NCBI GenBank assembly: GCA_946405115.1
Contig: CAMJGB010000142.1
Location: forward strand, 1 to 5,304
DNA from: an uncultured Clostridia bacterium
GTDB lineage: Bacteria; Bacillota; Clostridia; Saccharofermentanales; Saccharofermentanaceae
Length of the DNA: 5,304 nt
Direction of reading: 5' to 3'
The notes under the pieces are model-generated. The model did not search any database. It saw nothing but the letters and a program-made list of their open reading frames with translations, and was not told the DNA's origin. Below, piece by piece: positions 1 through 5,304 of this stretch (positions are counted from its first letter, which is position 1; each line of letters starts with the position of its first letter). The position numbers were made by a program, and so were the translations under genes.

Positions 1-573
1 GAGAAGGAGCCCGTTAAGCTTACAAATTCTTACTATGACACGAAGGACCGAGTTCTTCTTAACAAGGGAACTTCCGTTCGAGTAAGACTTTACGAGGAAG
101 GCAATGAGAGCCACTATGAGCATACAGTTAAGTTCGGCGGTTCTGTAGTTAACGGTCTTCATCAAAGATATGAATGGAACGTTGATTCCGATTCTTCCGA
201 ATTTGATGTAAATGAATTCAGACGCAAGGCTTCAAGGGGAGATGATGACCCGGAAGAGATTCTTGATGATGCTCTCGGCGATGTTAAGAGTGAGGATCTG
301 ATCTGCCTTTGTTCCACTTACTGTGAGAGAACTACTTATACTTTCGGATTCGGCGATTCCATGATGGAAGCTTGTTTTGATGTAGGTAAGATCTATGCAG
401 GCGATAAGTCAGAAGATATCTGCGAGCTCGAGATTGAGCTTGAGTCAGGTGATGTAGTCGATCTTAAGGAATTGGCTCAGTTCATCGTTGATAATACAAA
501 CGCTGTTCCTTACGATCAGAGTAAGTATATGAGAGCAATAAGGCTTCTCGATACTGCTTCAAATGAACAGTAA
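1..573 (+). CDS. CYTH-domain protein, YgiF-like triphosphatase family (5' truncated)
   Basis: Frame 1 is open from base 1 to the TAA at 571-573, giving the last 190 residues. Seen: YYDTKDRVLL at residues 11-20, SVRVRL at 25-30 (two Arg on one strand), HTVKFGG at 41-47, RYEW at 56-59, CERTTY at 108-113, DVGKIYAG at 127-134, CELEIELESGD at 141-151 and SKYMRAIRLL at 174-183. These match the order of charged strand motifs in the CYTH tunnel fold, especially the acidic ExExE strand and the C-terminal SK..R.. helix of YgiF-like members. Family knowledge: CYTH enzymes hydrolyse inorganic triphosphate, thiamine triphosphate or similar, or act as class IV adenylate cyclases, using Arg/Lys for the phosphates and Glu for metal. 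The N-terminal ExExK signature, probably about 20-30 residues, lies before base 1, so activity cannot be judged and the exact substrate is not assignable. The 3' end overlaps the next gene by 11 bases. Probably cytosolic; no membrane segment seen. Confidence 0.85.
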   Translation, partial: EKEPVKLTNSYYDTKDRVLLNKGTSVRVRLYEEGNESHYEHTVKFGGSVVNGLHQRYEWNVDSDSSEFDVNEFRRKASRGDDDPEEILDDALGDVKSEDLICLCSTYCERTTYTFGFGDSMMEACFDVGKIYAGDKSEDICELEIELESGDVVDLKELAQFIVDNTNAVPYDQSKYMRAIRLLDTASNEQ

Positions 574-1756
574 TATTTATGATGTAATCATTATAGGCGG
601 CGGCGCAGCAGGTTTAATGTGCGCTGCCGCTCTTAATATTAAGTATCCTTTCTTGAAGGTTCTTATAATCGAGAAGAACAGCAAAGCCGGCAGGAAGCTC
701 CTCGCTACGGGTAACGGCAGATGCAATTTTACGAATCTTAAAATCGATTCTTCCTGCTACAACACAGATGACGAGAAGAAATTGTCCAAGATTCTGTACG
801 CGTATCCGCCAAAGAAGATAATCGAGCTTTTCGAGAAGGAACTTGGTGTTGTTGCAGCTTTCAAGGATGACCTTGTTTACCCGATTACATTCCAGAGCAA
901 AACTGTTGCAGATGCACTTACCATGGCTTGCTCCAAGACGAAGTTTGTTTACGATACTGAGGTTACTTCCGTAGTGAGCAAGGACATGAAGTACGTAGTT
1001 AACGGTACCTTCGAAGGCTACAATGTAGTATTTTCCTGCGGCGGAGTATCGCTTCCGGATTCCGGCAGCAACGGCTCTTTGTTTCCTACGATAAAGTCTT
1101 ATGCAGGAAACGACAGCTTCGTACAGTTACTGCCTTCACTCGTCTCATTAAAGTCTTCCGACAAGGACATAAAGAAGCTCTCGGGACTTCGCCAGGAGTG
1201 CGCTCTTACCATGGACGGGCACATCGAAAAGGGAGAGATCCTCTTTACGGATTACGGCGTATCCGGAATATGCGTAATGCAGTTTTCGGGTATATATAAC
1301 AGAAGTCTCGCTTCTGGTAAAAAGATTCCTTATATAAGTGCCGATCTTATCCCTTCCATGAGCAGCAAGGAGAAGCTTGCCAAGATAACTGATCTTATTA
1401 AAAGATTCCCCGACAGAACTGCTTCCGATGCATTATCAGGTCTTCTTAAAGAACCTCTTGCAAGGTGTGTGGTAGAAAGATCTAACGGATCACCTGAAGA
1501 TATCGCTAAGATTGCAGGTGATTTCAGGATCAATCTTGCAGGAAGCCAGGGTTTTGATAAAGCTCAGGTAACTTCAGGAGGCCTTAAGCTTAAGAAGGTT
1601 ACTGACGGACTTGAACTTCAAAACAGCAGAGGTCTTTATGTAATAGGCGAAGCACTTAACGTGGACGGTATATGCGGAGGCTATAACCTTCACTGGGCTT
1701 GGGCATCGGCATTAACCTGCGTCGAAGATATCATCGACGAATACGAGGAGATCTGA
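563..1756 (+). CDS. HI0933/YhiN/BaiN-family FAD-dependent oxidoreductase
   Basis: A complete 397-residue flavoprotein, the usual length for the family. Seen: an N-terminal Rossmann FAD site with YDVIIIGGGAAGL at residues 6-18 (G12, G14, G17) and the ribose-binding acid E37 in LIIEKN; the family signature GRKLLATGNGRCNFTN at 43-58; AQVTSGG at 334-340; and a C-terminal FAD block at 357-383 containing GLYVIGEALNVDG and CGGYNLHWAWASA. Family knowledge: relatives include E. coli YhiN, H. influenzae HI0933 and Clostridium scindens BaiN (linked to bile acid 7-dehydroxylation); database names such as 'aminoacetone oxidase' are also spread across it, so the substrate here is not known, and no bai genes are nearby. 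The ATG at 563 is the first ATG after an in-frame TAA at 539-541. No good Shine-Dalgarno precedes it and it overlaps the CYTH gene by 11 bases, so translational coupling is inferred. The coding end carries the ribosome binding site of the next gene. Cytosolic; no signal peptide. Confidence 0.93.
   Translation: MNSNIYDVIIIGGGAAGLMCAAALNIKYPFLKVLIIEKNSKAGRKLLATGNGRCNFTNLKIDSSCYNTDDEKKLSKILYAYPPKKIIELFEKELGVVAAFKDDLVYPITFQSKTVADALTMACSKTKFVYDTEVTSVVSKDMKYVVNGTFEGYNVVFSCGGVSLPDSGSNGSLFPTIKSYAGNDSFVQLLPSLVSLKSSDKDIKKLSGLRQECALTMDGHIEKGEILFTDYGVSGICVMQFSGIYNRSLASGKKIPYISADLIPSMSSKEKLAKITDLIKRFPDRTASDALSGLLKEPLARCVVERSNGSPEDIAKIAGDFRINLAGSQGFDKAQVTSGGLKLKKVTDGLELQNSRGLYVIGEALNVDGICGGYNLHWAWASALTCVEDIIDEYEEI
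1745..1750 (+). promoter_or_regulatory. Ribosome binding site for the GTG start at 1758
   Basis: GAGGAG sits 7 bases before the GTG, inside the last Glu-Glu codons of the preceding flavoprotein. It decides the start: an in-frame TAA at 1713-1715 excludes anything further upstream, no other ATG/GTG/TTG lies between, and the next in-frame ATG (residue 90) would remove the FAD-binding GxGxxG. Confidence 0.8.
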
Positions 1757-1757
1757 A

Positions 1758-3305
1758 GTGATCAAGGAACTTAAATTCAGACCTCAGGATATCGGCAATG
1801 CCGATGATATCAAAGCCGTTCTTTCCAAGAAGTCAGGCATATCTAAGGACAAATTTATCATATTAAGGTCTTATATCGATGCGCGTAAAAAGCCCGATGT
1901 AAAGATATGCTACAGAGTAACAGATGAGAAGCTGCCTGATCCGTCAATCCCTGTTTTGATACATAAAGATAAGAGATTCAAGGATTCAACAAGGCCTGTA
2001 ATAGTAGGATTCGGTCCTGCAGGAATGTTCGCAGGACTCGTTCTTTCCATGTACGGTCTTAAGCCGATCATCATTGAGAAGGGAAGAGACGTCGCTTCAA
2101 GAACTGAAGACGTCAACAGATATAAGAAGGACGGTGTTATTGATCCTTCTTCCAACATTCAGTTCGGCGAGGGCGGTGCCGGCACATTCTCTGACGGCAA
2201 GCTTAATACCGGTGTTTCTTCAGATTACAAGGGTTTCATTAATGAAGTATTCATTCGTCATGGTGCACCTGAAGATATCGCATATGACTCCCATCCTCAT
2301 GTTGGTACAGATAATCTCGTTAATGTAGTTAAGGGCATAAGAGAGCAGATTATATCGCTGGGCGGTGAAGTTCATTTTGAAGAAGAGCTTAAGGAGATCA
2401 ATCTCCATAATTATGCAAGGCCTGCCAAGATTGAAGGAATTACTACTGATAAAGGTTACTATGCAACTGATAATCTGATACTTGCAATAGGAAACAGCAG
2501 CAGAGTTTTTGTAAGAGAGTACTCTAACCTTCTCGGGATGACATCTAAGCCTTTCTCGATTGGAGTCCGTATAGAACATTTAAGGGAAGATATCGATAAA
2601 GCAATGTATGGATTTGATACAGCACTTTATAAGAATATCTTTGCTGCAAATTACAAGCTTGCTGTTGATACAAATACAGGAAACAAGCTCTATACATTCT
2701 GTATGTGTCCGGGAGGAGAGGTAGTACCGTCTGCATCTTATGAGAATGCTGTATGCACTAACGGCATGAGTTACAGAGGCCGTGATGGCATTAATTCCAA
2801 TGCGGCTTTACTCGTACCGTTTAATCCTGCTTCTGAGTCTGACGACCCTTTGTACGGAATGATATTCCAGGATATGCTCGAGATGAATGCATATAAACTT
2901 GCAGGAAGTAACGCCAAGGCACCTTTCATTACTTACGGAGACCTTCGTAAGGGTACCTGCGGATCATCGTACACAGATATTAAGCCGACATATAGTCCCG
3001 GAGCAGTACCTTGCGATTTCAACGAGCTGCTTCCTCGATACATGGTTGAGACTTTGATTGACGGAATCTCATTAATGGGCAAAAAGATTAAAGGATTTGA
3101 CACGGATTCTGCCATTCTTACAGCCGTTGAAACAAGATCATCGTCACCTGTACGAATACCGAGAGACAAGGAATCTTATCAGAGCCTTAGTGTTGAAGGC
3201 ATCTATCCTTGCGGAGAGGGTGCAGGCTATGCAGGAGGCATAATGAGCAGCGCCGTTGATGGCATAAAATGTGCTAATCGGCTTGCTGAAAGTATGCTAT
3301 TATAA
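1758..3305 (+). CDS. COG2509-type FAD-dependent dehydrogenase (NAD(P)/FAD-dependent oxidoreductase)
   Basis: A complete 515-residue protein starting with GTG. Seen: an N-terminal domain of about 75 residues before the flavin site, with the LSKKSGI and SYIDARKKPDVKICYRV stretches typical of COG2509; the Rossmann motif VIVGFGPAGMFAGL at 81-94 (G84, G86, G89) with E107 in IIIEKG; IQFGEGGAGTFSDGKL at 134-149; YTFCMCPGGEVVPS at 312-325 with Cys315 and Cys317; ETRSSSPVRIPRD at 458-470; and a C-terminal FAD block at 481-502 beginning GIYPCGEGAGYAGG. Family knowledge: these are widespread, conserved, largely uncharacterised cytosolic flavoproteins; electron donor, acceptor and substrate are not established. 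It starts one base after the stop of the BaiN-like gene, so the two are almost certainly co-translated on one transcript, but their sequences are different flavoprotein families, not a recent duplication. The stop codon TAA at 3303-3305 lies inside the left arm of an inverted repeat. Product family is confident; specific function unknown. Confidence 0.92.
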   Translation: MIKELKFRPQDIGNADDIKAVLSKKSGISKDKFIILRSYIDARKKPDVKICYRVTDEKLPDPSIPVLIHKDKRFKDSTRPVIVGFGPAGMFAGLVLSMYGLKPIIIEKGRDVASRTEDVNRYKKDGVIDPSSNIQFGEGGAGTFSDGKLNTGVSSDYKGFINEVFIRHGAPEDIAYDSHPHVGTDNLVNVVKGIREQIISLGGEVHFEEELKEINLHNYARPAKIEGITTDKGYYATDNLILAIGNSSRVFVREYSNLLGMTSKPFSIGVRIEHLREDIDKAMYGFDTALYKNIFAANYKLAVDTNTGNKLYTFCMCPGGEVVPSASYENAVCTNGMSYRGRDGINSNAALLVPFNPASESDDPLYGMIFQDMLEMNAYKLAGSNAKAPFITYGDLRKGTCGSSYTDIKPTYSPGAVPCDFNELLPRYMVETLIDGISLMGKKIKGFDTDSAILTAVETRSSSPVRIPRDKESYQSLSVEGIYPCGEGAGYAGGIMSSAVDGIKCANRLAESMLL

Positions 3306-3334
3306 CTCTGATAATTAATTCCAGGAGAGTTATA
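3301..3334 (+). promoter_or_regulatory. Inverted repeat across the gene 3 stop codon and the gene 4 ribosome binding site
   Basis: TATAACTCT (3301-3309) and AGAGTTATA (3326-3334) are perfect 9-base reverse complements around a 16-base AT-rich loop. The left arm contains the TAA stop (3303-3305) of the flavoprotein. The right arm takes in the 3' half of the Shine-Dalgarno AGGAGAG (3323-3329) and ends 2 bases before the ATG at 3337. There is no following T run, so it is not a normal terminator. It could weakly mask the ribosome binding site until a ribosome finishing the upstream gene melts the stem. The stem is AT-rich and so only moderately stable; the repeat is seen, the role is inferred. 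Confidence 0.45.
3323..3329 (+). promoter_or_regulatory. Ribosome binding site for the ACT-domain gene
   Basis: AGGAGAG is the strongest Shine-Dalgarno in the window; the AGGAG core ends 9 bases before the ATG at 3337. An in-frame TAA at 3316-3318 fixes that ATG as the start. Bases 3326-3329 also belong to the right arm of the 3301-3334 inverted repeat. Confidence 0.85.
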
Positions 3335-3336
3335 TT

Positions 3337-3621
3337 ATGGATTCCAATAAGAATACAGCCGTTATCTCGGTCATCGGTAAGGACCGTGTAGGCATTATCG
3401 CAGGCGTAGCTACTTTACTTTCTCAGAATGACATCAACATCAACGATATCTCACAGACAATTCTTGACGGTATCTTCACAATGATCATGATGGTTGATCT
3501 TAAAGATAACGTTATCGAGAATTCCGATATTGTCGAGAAACTCAATGCTTTGGGCGAAGAGCTCGGAGTTACAATCACAATCCAGCATACAGATCTCTTT
3601 GACAGGATGCACAGAATATGA
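3337..3621 (+). CDS. Stand-alone ACT-domain protein, UPF0237 family
   Basis: A complete 94-residue protein consisting of a single ACT domain. Seen: an opening beta strand and ligand loop [16 protein letters not shown] at residues 9-24; the [11 protein letters not shown] stretch at 33-42 region, typical of the second strand; FTMIMMVDL at 47-55; a helix around 63-76; and the conserved tail [12 protein letters not shown] at 83-94. Length and tail match UPF0237 proteins such as pneumococcal SP0238. Family knowledge: ACT domains bind amino acids or other small ligands and usually dimerise to control a partner; UPF0237 members relate to the GcvR-type regulators but have one domain only. The next gene, a UPF0210 protein, starts in the ATGA that ends this one, and this pairing is conserved across many Firmicutes, so the ACT protein probably regulates or assembles with it. 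The ligand is unknown. Confidence 0.93.
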   Translation: MDSNKNTAVISVIGKDRVGIIAGVATLLSQNDININDISQTILDGIFTMIMMVDLKDNVIENSDIVEKLNALGEELGVTITIQHTDLFDRMHRI

Positions 3622-4976
3622 TCACTGATTACGAAATATTAGAAACGATGAAGATGTTCAATGAGCAGCATTTGGACATCAGAACAATTACAATGGGTAT
3701 TTCCCTTATGGATTGTGCTGCATCTTCTGTAGACGAGTGCTGCAACAAGATCTATGACAAGATCGTAAGATATGCTCATGATCTCGTAGCAACAGGCGAA
3801 GCCATAAGCAAGAAGTACGGCGTTCCGATCATCAACAAGAGAATTTCCGTTACACCTATCGCTATCGTTGCTGCTGCATGCGACACATCTGATTACACAC
3901 CTTTCGCGAAGACTTTAGACAGAGCTGCAAAAGAGTGCGGCGTTAACTTTGTCGGTGGTTTCTCGGCTCTCGTTCAGAAGGGTTATACGAATTCCGACAT
4001 GAAGCTTATAAACTCAATCCCTGAGGCACTTGCTTCCACGGATTTTGTCTGCTCTTCCATTAACCTTGCTTCCACAAGAACAGGTATCAATATGGATGCT
4101 GTAGGTGATATGGGACGTATCATCAAGAAAACAGCTGAACTTACTGCAGACCGCGACGCTTTAGGATGTGCGAAGCTTGTTGTTTTCGCGAATGCACCTG
4201 AGGATAACCCGTTCATGGCAGGAGCTTTCTTGGGTCCCGGTGAGCCTGAGTGTGTAATTAACGTAGGTATTTCAGGTCCGGGTGTTGTAAAGCACGCACT
4301 TGAGTCTGTAAGAGGCGCCGATCTCGGTACTGTAGCTGAGACTATTAAGAAGGCTGCATTTAAGATCACAAGAGTAGGTGAGCTCGTAGCAAGAGAAGCT
4401 TCCGAGAGACTTCATGTGCCTTTCGGTATCATCGATCTTTCACTTGCACCTACACCTGCCGTAGGCGACTCTGTAGCAAGACTTCTCGAAGAGTTCGGAC
4501 TTGAGACATGCGGTACATGGGGAACAACAGCGGCACTTGCTATGCTTAATGATGCTGTTAAGAAGGGCGGAATCATGGCATCTTCTTACGTAGGCGGACT
4601 CTCCGGTGCTTTCATCCCTGTATCTGAGGACGAGGGCATGATCGCAGCTGCAGCAAGCGGCTCGTTACGTCTCGAAAAGCTTGAGGCCATGACTTGCGTA
4701 TGTTCAGTTGGTCTCGACATGATCGCAATTCCCGGTGATACAACAGCTGAAACTATCTCCGGAATCATCGCAGATGAGATGGCTCTCGGAACATTTAACA
4801 ATAAGACAACTGCCGTAAGACTCATTCCGGTACCCGGCAAGACAGTCGGCGATGAAGTTCAGTTCGGCGGACTTTTGGGTTATGCACCTATCATGGAAGT
4901 TAACAAGGCATCTTGTGCTGATTTCATTCACAGAGGAGGAAGGATTCCGGCTCCGATTCACAGCATGAGAAACTGA
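3618..4976 (+). CDS. UPF0210/DUF711 'PFL family' protein
   Basis: A complete 452-residue protein of normal family length. Seen: [14 protein letters not shown] at 20-33; [18 protein letters not shown] at 72-89; [11 protein letters not shown] at 113-123; [17 protein letters not shown] at 201-217 then SGPGVVK at 219-225; [18 protein letters not shown] at 273-290; [20 protein letters not shown] at 299-318; [14 protein letters not shown] at 362-375; [13 protein letters not shown] at 417-429; and the end [14 protein letters not shown] at 439-452. These match pneumococcal SP0239 nearly throughout. Family knowledge: the fold resembles pyruvate formate-lyase and ribonucleotide reductase barrels, hence the name, but the biochemical role is not established; I see no RVSGY-type glycyl radical motif. 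The ATG at 3618 overlaps the ACT gene stop by four bases and is the only start after an in-frame TGA at 3600-3602; a weak AGGA lies at 3604-3607. Tight coupling with the ACT gene suggests a fixed ratio of partners. Cytosolic. Confidence 0.94.
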   Translation: MITDYEILETMKMFNEQHLDIRTITMGISLMDCAASSVDECCNKIYDKIVRYAHDLVATGEAISKKYGVPIINKRISVTPIAIVAAACDTSDYTPFAKTLDRAAKECGVNFVGGFSALVQKGYTNSDMKLINSIPEALASTDFVCSSINLASTRTGINMDAVGDMGRIIKKTAELTADRDALGCAKLVVFANAPEDNPFMAGAFLGPGEPECVINVGISGPGVVKHALESVRGADLGTVAETIKKAAFKITRVGELVAREASERLHVPFGIIDLSLAPTPAVGDSVARLLEEFGLETCGTWGTTAALAMLNDAVKKGGIMASSYVGGLSGAFIPVSEDEGMIAAAASGSLRLEKLEAMTCVCSVGLDMIAIPGDTTAETISGIIADEMALGTFNNKTTAVRLIPVPGKTVGDEVQFGGLLGYAPIMEVNKASCADFIHRGGRIPAPIHSMRN

Positions 4977-4977
4977 T

Positions 4978-5304
4978 ATGGGTTCTAAGAAAGAATCAAT
5001 CAGGAAAGCCGGTGCTTTTCTTAAAGACGATTACAGGAGAAGGACAATTTTATTGTCCTTTCCATCTATTATCGGAAGCATTATATTCGCTTATCTTACG
5101 GCTTTAGCAGCAGTCATAAGTCAGTCAGTATGGCTCGGCATTATGACTGTTTTTTATTCTGTAATGATCATTATGAAGATCATCGTCTTAAGAAGAGGCG
5201 GATTATCTTTGATCTCACGTAAGGAAAGATATACTCCGGTCAATAATTACAGAAGTCTTTGCATAAATCTCATTTTCTTTGATGTAATATTCGGAATCTC
5301 GCTT
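4978..5304 (+). CDS. Unrecognised multi-pass membrane protein (3' truncated)
   Basis: The frame is open for 109 codons from the ATG one base after the UPF0210 stop to the window end. An in-frame TGA at 4966-4968 makes this ATG the only start. No proper Shine-Dalgarno is seen, so coupling to the upstream gene is likely. Seen: a basic N-terminus (KDDYRRR at residues 16-22), a first hydrophobic segment about 23-47, a second about 50-71, a basic stretch 72-92 (RR, RKER, NNYR) and a third hydrophobic segment starting near 94. By the positive-inside rule the N-terminus should be cytoplasmic. The SVWLGIMTVFYSV segment (50-62) recalls an unnamed group of clostridial hypothetical membrane proteins with an S-x-W...Y pattern; that is a weak recollection, not an assignment. 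Function unknown. Two inverted repeats lie within its first 60 codons. Confidence 0.75.
   Translation, partial: MGSKKESIRKAGAFLKDDYRRRTILLSFPSIIGSIIFAYLTALAAVISQSVWLGIMTVFYSVMIIMKIIVLRRGGLSLISRKERYTPVNNYRSLCINLIFFDVIFGISL
5040..5060 (+). other. Short-loop inverted repeat inside the 5' end of the membrane protein gene
   Basis: AAGGACAAT (5040-5048) and ATTGTCCTT (5052-5060) are perfect 9-base reverse complements with a 3-base TTT loop; a G-U pair (5039/5061) can extend the stem in RNA. It covers codons 21-28. A perfect 9-base stem with a given loop size is expected about 0.02 times in a random sequence this long (5304/4^9, equal base use). It could be an RNA hairpin affecting early translation or transcription, or a DNA palindrome. 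The repeat is seen; any function is inferred. Confidence 0.5.
5111..5155 (+). terminator. Terminator-like hairpin with T tract inside the membrane protein gene
   Basis: CAGTCATAA (5111-5119) and TTATGACTG (5141-5149) are perfect 9-base reverse complements with a 21-base loop, followed directly by six T (5150-5155). In RNA a G-U and an A-U pair (5110/5150, 5109/5151) can extend the base. The loop also holds more copies of AGTCA (5119-5123 and 5123-5127), which give the TGACT of the right arm alternative partners. The form is that of a Rho-independent terminator, but it sits in codons 45-60 of an open frame, the loop is long and the stem is not GC-rich. It may be an intragenic attenuator, a partial terminator, or chance in T-rich membrane-protein code. 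Confidence 0.35.

Noticed and set aside
357..369. Palindrome TTCCATGATGGAA in the CYTH gene
   Set aside because: Six-base arms with a one-base centre cannot form a useful RNA hairpin and are expected by chance in coding sequence.
361..573. A separate 70-residue gene starting at ATG 361
   Set aside because: The same frame is open back to base 1 and encodes the earlier CYTH motifs, so this is the C-terminal part of the truncated gene, not an independent one.
1791..1805. Odd palindrome ATCGGCAATGCCGAT just after the GTG start, with flanking GATAT and ATATC
   Set aside because: The RNA stem is only 6 base pairs before a 3-base bulge, and it falls in ordinary codons of the N-terminal domain; not enough to call a regulatory element.
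2074..2328. An overlapping + strand frame inside the second flavoprotein gene
   Set aside because: It lies wholly within conserved FAD-enzyme sequence in another frame and shows no recognisable domain.
3283..3315. Possible promoter before the ACT gene (TTGCTG with TATAAC or GATAAT)
   Set aside because: Spacers are 12 or 21 bases and the -35 match is poor; neither gives a credible sigma-70 type promoter.
4029..4075. 11-base direct repeat CTTGCTTCCAC, 36 bases apart
   Set aside because: The spacing is in frame and both copies encode Leu-Ala-Ser-Thr in a conserved part of the UPF0210 protein, so repeated codons explain it.
3983..4369. A 128-codon antisense open frame opposite the UPF0210 gene
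   Set aside because: It mirrors a strongly conserved gene on the other strand, has low-complexity composition and no family motif; it is a codon-bias shadow. The same applies to the other antisense frames at 1330-1533, 1910-2158, 2220-2579, 2545-2736, 2933-3169, 4586-4840 and 4704-4961.

Overview
The window is a tightly packed run of six genes, all on the + strand, with no intergenic gap longer than 31 bases. It looks like part of one operon from a low-to-mid GC Bacillota, most probably an anaerobic member of the Clostridia. The grounds are the close similarity of the ACT/UPF0210 pair to the Firmicute versions, the two flavoprotein families, strong Shine-Dalgarno sites of the AGGAG type where present, and one-directional packing. 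Genus cannot be fixed from the sequence. The first and last genes are cut by the window edges. I see no rRNA, tRNA, CRISPR array, insertion sequence or phage gene.

Layout: (1) bases 1-573, the 3' part of a CYTH-domain (YgiF-like triphosphatase family) gene. (2) 563-1756, a HI0933/YhiN/BaiN-family FAD flavoprotein, overlapping gene 1 by 11 bases. (3) 1758-3305, a second and different FAD flavoprotein (COG2509 type), starting with GTG one base after the preceding stop. (4) 3337-3621, a stand-alone ACT-domain protein (UPF0237). (5) 3618-4976, a UPF0210/DUF711 'PFL family' protein, overlapping gene 4 by ATGA. (6) 4978-5304, the start of an unrecognised multi-pass membrane protein. In all five complete starts an in-frame stop lies just upstream, so the chosen start is the only usual initiation codon available (ignoring a CTG 9 bases before gene 2).

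How the genes work together: genes 4 and 5 form a well-known conserved pair of unknown function, an amino-acid-sensing type ACT domain with a protein whose fold resembles pyruvate formate-lyase. Genes 2 and 3 are two NAD(P)/FAD-type oxidoreductases with poorly defined substrates. Nothing in the window gives a shared pathway for the whole set; co-transcription is inferred from spacing.

The most unusual non-coding signals are three inverted repeats. One (3301-3334) spans the stop codon of gene 3 and part of the ribosome binding site of gene 4. Two lie inside the first 60 codons of gene 6 (5040-5060 and 5111-5149), and the second is followed by six T residues, giving it the form of an intrinsic terminator inside a reading frame. 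I did not find a clear new defence, mobile or biosynthetic system; the interest lies in uncharacterised conserved proteins and these hairpins.
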